From NCBI GenBank assembly GCA_012522475.1, contig JAAYKH010000061.1:55559-119558 (forward strand): a stretch of 64,000 nucleotides of DNA. The letters run 5' to 3'. The stretch is from Chloroflexota bacterium. GTDB lineage: Bacteria > Chloroflexota > Anaerolineae > Anaerolineales > Anaerolineaceae. This document shows, one piece after another, positions 58,282 to 64,000 of this stretch; within the stretch, counting starts at the first letter, position 1, and each line of letters opens with the position of its first letter. The notes beneath the pieces were generated by a model, which was not told the origin of the DNA, searched no databases, and saw only the letters and a program-made list of their open reading frames with translations. The position numbers were made by a program, and so were the translations under genes.

Positions 58282-59526
58282 TTACAATCTTTCCAAGGGC
58301 ATTTTTGGAATCTTCAATGTCCACCAGCGAATCCAGATCATTCCCACAAAAGTTACTAATGGGTACCCAAAGATTAACCAAGGAGTCTCTATTGAATGGG
58401 TGAAGTCAAAGTCCGGAAAAGCAAAAAACCAGGAGACTGCCCCTGTTAAGATCAAAAAAGCCCAACCAACGAAGAAACCTGCACGCTTCCATCTTTCGGA
58501 CCAATATCGGACAACAAATATTAATGCAGGAACAATTAAAAACAAAACAACAATTGATGCTTGAAGATGTAAAAAATAGGAAAGGAGCAATAACGAGAAT
58601 ATATTGTAAATAAAAGCACGCTCTTTCCTCCCAAGTAGTGATACGAAGAAAAAAACACCAAATAAAAAAAAGAGTCCATGTAAAGATATTGAGAGCGGTT
58701 TGGCGATTCCAGGTAATATTGCTGCCATACCCATCAATGGGGTTCGTATCCAATTCCAATCGATATTTAACCTCAATAAAACTGAAGCCCAATCAAGAAA
58801 CCAGGTGGGCATGATTAAAAATGAAATTATTACCAGGAAAAGGATTCCAGAAAAAAAGCTCACAATCAATGGCCATCGTTTTTTAGCGATTGCCCAAACC
58901 AATAAAAGAACGATAACCAGCCCAATCGTTAGGAAACAACTGGATGCAAGGGCCAACAAAAAACCTGCTGTCGTGTCTTGATGGTTTTGAATTAAATAAA
59001 TACTGCTCAAGAGCATTCCAATAATAATCGGGGTAATATAACCACCTAGAATTGTAAAAGCTCCAGGCAATGAGAAAAGCAGCACAATGATCACACAGAA
59101 CAGTCCCAACTGATTAAGTTTCCAATCGATAAGTTTGATGCTAAGAACACCAATAAAACCCACGAAAAAACTCAAACTAGTAACCCAGAACGTTCGGGCA
59201 AGCGTAAAGGGCAGTAAACTAAAAGGCAAGTAGAAAGCTAAAGAGAAAAGTGGTTGTGAAAATAATTGTGGTTGGTCAAGCTGCCCCATGAAAGGCGCTT
59301 CCTCCATTGCAGCGAGCGCTGTATCGATCGCTGCAGGGCCATAAGGGCTGCCACCTTCTAATAACCAGACCCTTCCCGCCGCCCATGGAATCGCGAAATT
59401 ATCAATATATGGGACATGCCTCGTCACAACAAAACCTAGGTAACCAACACTCAAAACGAGCACAAGAACCAGGGTTACAAGCGCATATTGAGAAAGAGCT
59501 GTTCTTCGGTATCTTTTCATCATCAT
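58282..59526 (-). CDS. Multi-pass membrane protein, DUF2029/GT87-like
   Basis: Roughly ten hydrophobic segments; early DNFAIPWAAGRVWLLEGGSPYGP resembles GT-C/GT87 first loop. Confidence 0.6.
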   Translation of the reverse strand: MMMKRYRRTALSQYALVTLVLVLVLSVGYLGFVVTRHVPYIDNFAIPWAAGRVWLLEGGSPYGPAAIDTALAAMEEAPFMGQLDQPQLFSQPLFSLAFYLPFSLLPFTLARTFWVTSLSFFVGFIGVLSIKLIDWKLNQLGLFCVIIVLLFSLPGAFTILGGYITPIIIGMLLSSIYLIQNHQDTTAGFLLALASSCFLTIGLVIVLLLVWAIAKKRWPLIVSFFSGILFLVIISFLIMPTWFLDWASVLLRLNIDWNWIRTPLMGMAAILPGIAKPLSISLHGLFFLFGVFFFVSLLGRKERAFIYNIFSLLLLSYFLHLQASIVVLFLIVPALIFVVRYWSERWKRAGFFVGWAFLILTGAVSWFFAFPDFDFTHSIETPWLIFGYPLVTFVGMIWIRWWTLKIPKMPLERL

Positions 59527-59859
59527 TGGAACTCGAAGGGATTTTACCCGTCAAAAGAAATTCGGTCAATTTAAACGCCTCTCTGCCAACAAAAAAAGAG
59601 CTCTTTTAATAAAGTGTTAAAGAATAACTATGAACGTGTATCTCTCTTATACTTAATGGTTTACGCCTTTTTTACCACAGGGCAACGCACCTGTTTTTAA
59701 TAATCAGATCAGATCGTTGTTGATTTTTTACAAAAAAAATAGTATTCTCAAAGCTATAAATGTCATATCCCATATCCAGAATTACTCCTAACCAATGGCC
59801 GTAAAGGCACTTGGTTTTATTGGTAATTTAATAAGCAGCAAATCAAATAGAAGGAATTC

Positions 59860-61062
59860 ATGGACATAGATTCAATCGCAGACGGTAAGTCGAACGTGGA
59901 TAATCAATTTTCACCCATTGCTCGTTTGATTCAGGTGGGAAGAAAAAAATCATTTGTCACTTTAAATGACATATTAGAATTCTTCCCCGAAGCAGAACAA
60001 GACGTTGAACAGCTCGAAGAAGCCTTTGCAGCATTGGTTTCAGCAGGAATCCCCTACATTGAAGATGCGGATTTGTTGATAGAGCCTTCCGATGAAGAAA
60101 TTCAACAAGTAAAAGAGGAAGAGGAGAAAAACGCCGACGATCTGGCTAATATAGATACAGACGACACGATTGGCTTATATCTAAAAGAAGTTAGCCGAGT
60201 TCCCCTGTTGACTGCTCAGGAGGAAGTTGAGTTAGCACAGCGCATTGAAAGTGGGCGTATGGCACGAGAAGAATTGGCGCGAGGAAATGTGACCTCACGT
60301 CGGCGGATTGAACTTCGCCTTCTCATTGAAAAAGGTTGGGCAGCTCGCGAACACCTGATCACTGCCAATTCTCGCCTGGTGATCAGTGTCGCAAAAAAAT
60401 ATATGGGTCGTGGTGTTCCTTTCCTTGACCTGATCCAGGAAGGGAATATTGGCCTGATTCGAGCGACAAAGAAGTTTGAATACCGCCGCGGCCACAAATT
60501 CAGCACCTATGCCACATGGTGGATCAGGCAGGCGGTCACTCGGGCAATTGCCGATCAAGGGAGAACGATCCGCGTGCCTGTCCACATGGGTGATCAAATT
60601 AACAAATTATTGCGGATTCAACATCAATTAACCCAACGCTTAGGGCGTGAACCAACAGTGGAAGAATTGGCTGAAACACTCGAGGTTCCACCTAAAAAAG
60701 TAGAGAATATGATTCAGGTTGCCAGACGGCCGCTATCATTGGAAACGCCCACTGATGACGAGGAAGATTCAATGCTGGGTGATTTTATTGAAGATGATGA
60801 AGTGCCGCCTCCTGATGACACAGCAACCTATAATTTGTTAAAGGAACACTTGGTTACTGTTTTAGATTCCTTGCCCCCCAGAGAAGTGCGCATACTTCAA
60901 TTACGCTATGGCCTCCTTGATGGCCAATCGTACACATTAGAGGAAGTTGGTCGAAAAATGGGTGTTACACGTGAACGTGTTCGCCAAATAGAAGCGCAGG
61001 CGCTTAGCCGGTTGCGTCACCCATCTGTCAAACGCCGCCTGAGAGATTATTTGGGCGAATAG
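59860..61062 (+). CDS. rpoD: RNA polymerase primary sigma factor (RpoD/SigA)
   Basis: Region 1.2 [29 protein letters not shown]; region 2 [27 protein letters not shown]; region 4 [29 protein letters not shown]. Confidence 0.95.
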   Translation: MDIDSIADGKSNVDNQFSPIARLIQVGRKKSFVTLNDILEFFPEAEQDVEQLEEAFAALVSAGIPYIEDADLLIEPSDEEIQQVKEEEEKNADDLANIDTDDTIGLYLKEVSRVPLLTAQEEVELAQRIESGRMAREELARGNVTSRRRIELRLLIEKGWAAREHLITANSRLVISVAKKYMGRGVPFLDLIQEGNIGLIRATKKFEYRRGHKFSTYATWWIRQAVTRAIADQGRTIRVPVHMGDQINKLLRIQHQLTQRLGREPTVEELAETLEVPPKKVENMIQVARRPLSLETPTDDEEDSMLGDFIEDDEVPPPDDTATYNLLKEHLVTVLDSLPPREVRILQLRYGLLDGQSYTLEEVGRKMGVTRERVRQIEAQALSRLRHPSVKRRLRDYLGE

Positions 61063-61086
61063 GTGTAACTTTTTGGTTGTTCTAGA

Positions 61087-61115
61087 GCCGCCCATCCCAA
61101 GGGCGGCTTTTTCTT
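61087..61115 (+). terminator. Rho-independent terminator after rpoD
   Basis: GCCGCCC-atcccaa-GGGCGGC followed by TTTTTCTT. Confidence 0.9.
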
Positions 61116-61190
61116 GACCAATATACCAATCAAGCGTATGATTGGTGTAAAGAAAAAATCCGAAGACGTTTTACAGGGCGAGGTACTTCA

Positions 61191-62354
61191 ATGGATAATA
61201 ATCATCCCAACAATAATGATTCGGTTAACAATGATGATAACCTCAACGAGCAGTCCGAAGGCATAGGCGTTCCTTCGAGGTTGCCAGACGTAGAAGATCC
61301 GGAAATTGATACGACGAAACCGATCAATCCAAATAAACAGCAGGAAAGTACATGGATACGCGAAATCAATGGTAAATCTGCTGCTGACCATATTGAATCA
61401 CCTGAATTTGAGGCGGAAATTGAAATTACTTCTGTTGCCAATGACCGGGATGACGCACTGCTTGATGAAGATATTAAACAAACCTCAGATGAATTTGGCC
61501 TTGAACTTGAGGACAAGGAAACCACAGAAGAAATTGACTTATTTGAAAAGTCTGATTTACCTCATATAGGGGCAATTCGTTCAGATATCAATGTGCCATC
61601 ATCGGTAGAGGGTTTTGTAGACATCTCTGGAATGGACTTTGGAAAAGTAGATGATGAAACCGACTTGCTTCCAGATGCTGAACCCATAAGAGGGGGCGAA
61701 CTCCCTGAGTGGTTACAGGAAATGATTTCTGAAACAGATCAAGAACCCGATCTGCCGAAAGAAACGTTAGACGCATCAAGCAAAAGCAATTTTTATGACC
61801 AAATAGATGAATTAGATCCAGTCTTCTTGGCAGAAGAAGCTTCACAGGCTGCTTCCCATCAAACAATAGACGAACCAGCTTTTGATGATGAGATTCTGGA
61901 GCCCGATGATTTTGATCTTGAACATGCCCTGAGCATCGCAAAAGAAGACACAACCCCTGTTTTCTTGAGTGCTACTGAAGAAGAACTCTCTTTACCTGTT
62001 GAAGAAATAATAGCTTTTGAAGATTCAGAAGTCTTGCCCGCGCCACGCAAAGAAGAATTAGTGACAGCGTCAGATGAAGATCAACTCTATCAGGTTAAAC
62101 ATTACCTTGATCAAGATCAAATCGCTGATGCCCTGCCTATTGCCCAGGCCTTAATTGAGAAATCAGTACATTTGGAGCAACTCGAAACGTGGTTTAGTGA
62201 ATATTCAGAAATTAACCCAAAATCAAATGAAAGCATGGAAATTATTGGGGATATTGGATTAAAACAAAACAAACCTGATATAGCTCTGAAAGCCTATACG
62301 AAGACCTTGAAATTGCTGTTAGAAAGCCACGAGGACAAAAATGGAATTAATTAG
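61191..62354 (+). CDS. Hypothetical highly acidic protein with GELPEWLQEM motif and C-terminal helical/TPR-like segment
   Basis: 387-aa open frame with RBS-like upstream sequence, extreme D/E content, coding-consistent context. Confidence 0.65.
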   Translation: MDNNHPNNNDSVNNDDNLNEQSEGIGVPSRLPDVEDPEIDTTKPINPNKQQESTWIREINGKSAADHIESPEFEAEIEITSVANDRDDALLDEDIKQTSDEFGLELEDKETTEEIDLFEKSDLPHIGAIRSDINVPSSVEGFVDISGMDFGKVDDETDLLPDAEPIRGGELPEWLQEMISETDQEPDLPKETLDASSKSNFYDQIDELDPVFLAEEASQAASHQTIDEPAFDDEILEPDDFDLEHALSIAKEDTTPVFLSATEEELSLPVEEIIAFEDSEVLPAPRKEELVTASDEDQLYQVKHYLDQDQIADALPIAQALIEKSVHLEQLETWFSEYSEINPKSNESMEIIGDIGLKQNKPDIALKAYTKTLKLLLESHEDKNGIN

Positions 62355-62622
62355 CGTTTACTCGGCTGCCGGCCTCTTGGAGGCAAATATTCTCAAAGGT
62401 TTTCTTGAAGCCCAGGGTTTGCAGGTTTTCTTAAGTCAGGAAAGTGTCGGGAGGACGTTAGGCTTATCTGCTGGCGTTCTTGGCGTTGTGGACATTCTGG
62501 TTCCTGAATCACAGGTTAGTGAAGCAAATAGTTTAATTGATGAGATTATCTCAGACGATTTTGAAGATGCTGATTTTACAGATCGCCCACCAGAGTCTCC
62601 TTCACAAGATTTGAGCAATTAA
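62341..62622 (+). CDS. DUF2007-like putative signal-transducing protein
   Basis: ELISVYSAAGLLEANILKGFLEAQGLQVFLSQES...DILVPESQVSEANSLIDEI. Confidence 0.78.
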   Translation: MELISVYSAAGLLEANILKGFLEAQGLQVFLSQESVGRTLGLSAGVLGVVDILVPESQVSEANSLIDEIISDDFEDADFTDRPPESPSQDLSN

Positions 62623-62701
62623 CGCATCTTGACGGCACCGTTAGCAACCGGTATAATCTCGGGGTTGTATTTGCATTATTTGGATTATTAAGGAGTGAAA
62701 G

Positions 62702-62890
62702 ATGCCCCCTCTGCCAAAACGAAGAGTCTCCTCTGGCCGGAGAGATCGCCGTCGTGCCCATGACGCTTTGAAGACCAGCAATTTTATTGTTTGCCCCAAT
62801 TGTGGCGAACCTCGTTTACCCCATCGAGTATGCGCAAATTGTGGCCACTATCAAGGCCGCGAGATCATTGAAGTGACTAAAAAAGATTAA
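62702..62890 (+). CDS. rpmF: 50S ribosomal protein L32 (zinc-binding form)
   Basis: PPLPKRRVSSGRRDRRRAHDAL...VCPNCGEPRLPHRVCANCGHYQGREI. Confidence 0.95.
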   Translation: MPPLPKRRVSSGRRDRRRAHDALKTSNFIVCPNCGEPRLPHRVCANCGHYQGREIIEVTKKD

Positions 62891-62917
62891 AACAATACAG
62901 TAATGACTCATGAAAAT

Positions 62918-62944
62918 AGGGCGACGCACTCGCCCTTTTGCTTT
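62918..62944. terminator. Rho-independent terminator between rpmF and hflX
   Basis: AGGGCGA-cgcac-TCGCCCT followed by TTTGCTTTT. Confidence 0.75.
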
Positions 62945-64000
62945 TAATCAACCAAATTTGTTTCAAAAGCATCTTCATCGATATCGGCTAATTCACCAGG
63001 GGGTAATAAAAAAGGCTTATACCTGTTAATCAATCGCCTTGGAATTAAACCACTGATGCGGGTACCGTTTTCCTGATCATCTACATCTCTAACCTGGCCT
63101 TTTTCATGAAACAGTGAGCGCAAATTCCCCTGATCATAGGGAATACGAACATCGACTTCAATAAAAGTTTCATATAACAAATCTTCGACACCCCGTAATA
63201 GCTCTTCCAAACCCTGCCCGGCGAGTGCCGAGATAGGATATGTATTCGGAAACTCATCAAGAGTAGCCATTGCCTCCTGTGGGTCCTGTAGACGATCCAC
63301 TTTATTGATTGCGGTGACAATCGGTATATCTCCGGCGTCAATGTCCACCAATGTCTCTTGAACTGACCTTGCCTGTGCGCTGGCATTGGCATGTGTAATG
63401 TCGACCACATGTAAAAGGACGTCCGCTGATGAAATTTCTTCCAACGTGGCTCGAAAAGCGGCAATCAACTCTGTTGGAAGCTTTCGAATGAAGCCGACAG
63501 TGTCCGTGAACAAGACTGTCTGACCGCCAGGTAGTGAAACTCGGCGTGTGGTTGGGTCCAATGTCGCAAACAATTGATCAGCTACATACAAATCAGCGTC
63601 GGATAAGTTGTTGAGCAATGTGGACTTCCCGGCGTTAGTATAACCAACGAGTGAAACAACTGGTATTCGCGATTTTTTCCGCCGGTCACGATAAAGGGAG
63701 CGATGCGACCGCACCTTCTCCAATTCTTTTTTAAGGAATTCAATTCGCGCTGATATCGTCCGTCGATCAACCTCTAACTGTGTCTCACCTGGACCACGCA
63801 ATCCAACACCCCCAACGCTTCCTGTCCGACCGCCGCCGCCGCCTGCCTGTCGCGCAAGATGAGTCCATGCTCGCGTGAGACGCGGCAAACGATATTCATA
63901 TTGAGCCAACTCAACCTGCAAGCTGCCCTCCCTGGTGTGTGCGTGCTGAGCGAATATATCCAGAATTAACGCAGTACGGTCAATGACCTGCAGTGAATCA
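62944..64000 (-). CDS. hflX: GTPase HflX, N-terminus beyond window edge
   Basis: GVGLRGPGETQLEVDRRTISARI, LVGYTNAGKSTLLNNLS, DTVGFIRKLPTELIAAFRATLEE; frame stays open upstream (DSLQVIDRTALILDIFAQHAHTREGSLQVELAQYEYRLPRLT). Confidence 0.94.
   Translation of the reverse strand, partial: DSLQVIDRTALILDIFAQHAHTREGSLQVELAQYEYRLPRLTRAWTHLARQAGGGGGRTGSVGGVGLRGPGETQLEVDRRTISARIEFLKKELEKVRSHRSLYRDRRKKSRIPVVSLVGYTNAGKSTLLNNLSDADLYVADQLFATLDPTTRRVSLPGGQTVLFTDTVGFIRKLPTELIAAFRATLEEISSADVLLHVVDITHANASAQARSVQETLVDIDAGDIPIVTAINKVDRLQDPQEAMATLDEFPNTYPISALAGQGLEELLRGVEDLLYETFIEVDVRIPYDQGNLRSLFHEKGQVRDVDDQENGTRISGLIPRRLINRYKPFLLPPGELADIDEDAFETNLVD

Noticed and set aside
58406-58981. ORFs 58406..58792 (-) and 58700..58981 (+)
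   Set aside because: Lie within the membrane-protein CDS 58282..59526 in other frames; composition is a shadow of the hydrophobic coding strand.
1-64000. CRISPR arrays, transposases, integrases, prophage or toxin-antitoxin modules
   Set aside because: No regularly spaced repeats, no transposase/integrase-like ORFs and no paired small toxin/antitoxin ORFs were recognised on reading the window.

Overview
Dense bacterial chromosomal window of about 60 genes. The gene set (ADP-forming acyl-CoA synthetase, 2-oxoacid:ferredoxin oxidoreductase, LysM/M23 proteins, LPxWL-type acidic proteins) suggests an anaerobic Chloroflexota/Anaerolineae-like organism; that assignment is inference. Most of the window is core metabolism and housekeeping: GH4 glycosidase, deoC, manA, pyk, pfkA, argF/rocD, gcvH/gcvPA/gcvPB, tex, ybeY, plsX, scpB/rluB, rsmD, primary sigma factor, rpmF, hflX. 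There is one tRNA-Leu(GAG). I saw no mobile element, CRISPR array or rRNA. The strongest unusual signal is at 10830..11537. An AhpC-type peroxiredoxin gene is split by an in-frame TGA exactly at the peroxidatic cysteine (FTFV-TGA-PTEL). A perfect hairpin with a GGTC apical loop lies 17 nt after the TGA, which fits a bacterial SECIS and a selenocysteine peroxiredoxin. The protein also lacks the usual C-terminal resolving cysteine. Just upstream is a tightly overlapping NifX-like / paired ferredoxin-Mrp ATPase / MIP18 operon, divergent from a PadR regulator and a DUF5320-like Gly-rich protein. This is a plausible Fe-S or metal-cluster handling system of unknown role. Other points: a PPi-type PFK active-site signature, a heterodimeric ABC exporter with one degenerate ATP site, an RsmD homolog with an altered catalytic motif, candidate operators for DeoR-, PadR- and FCD-type regulators, and a structured intergenic element upstream of rsmD.
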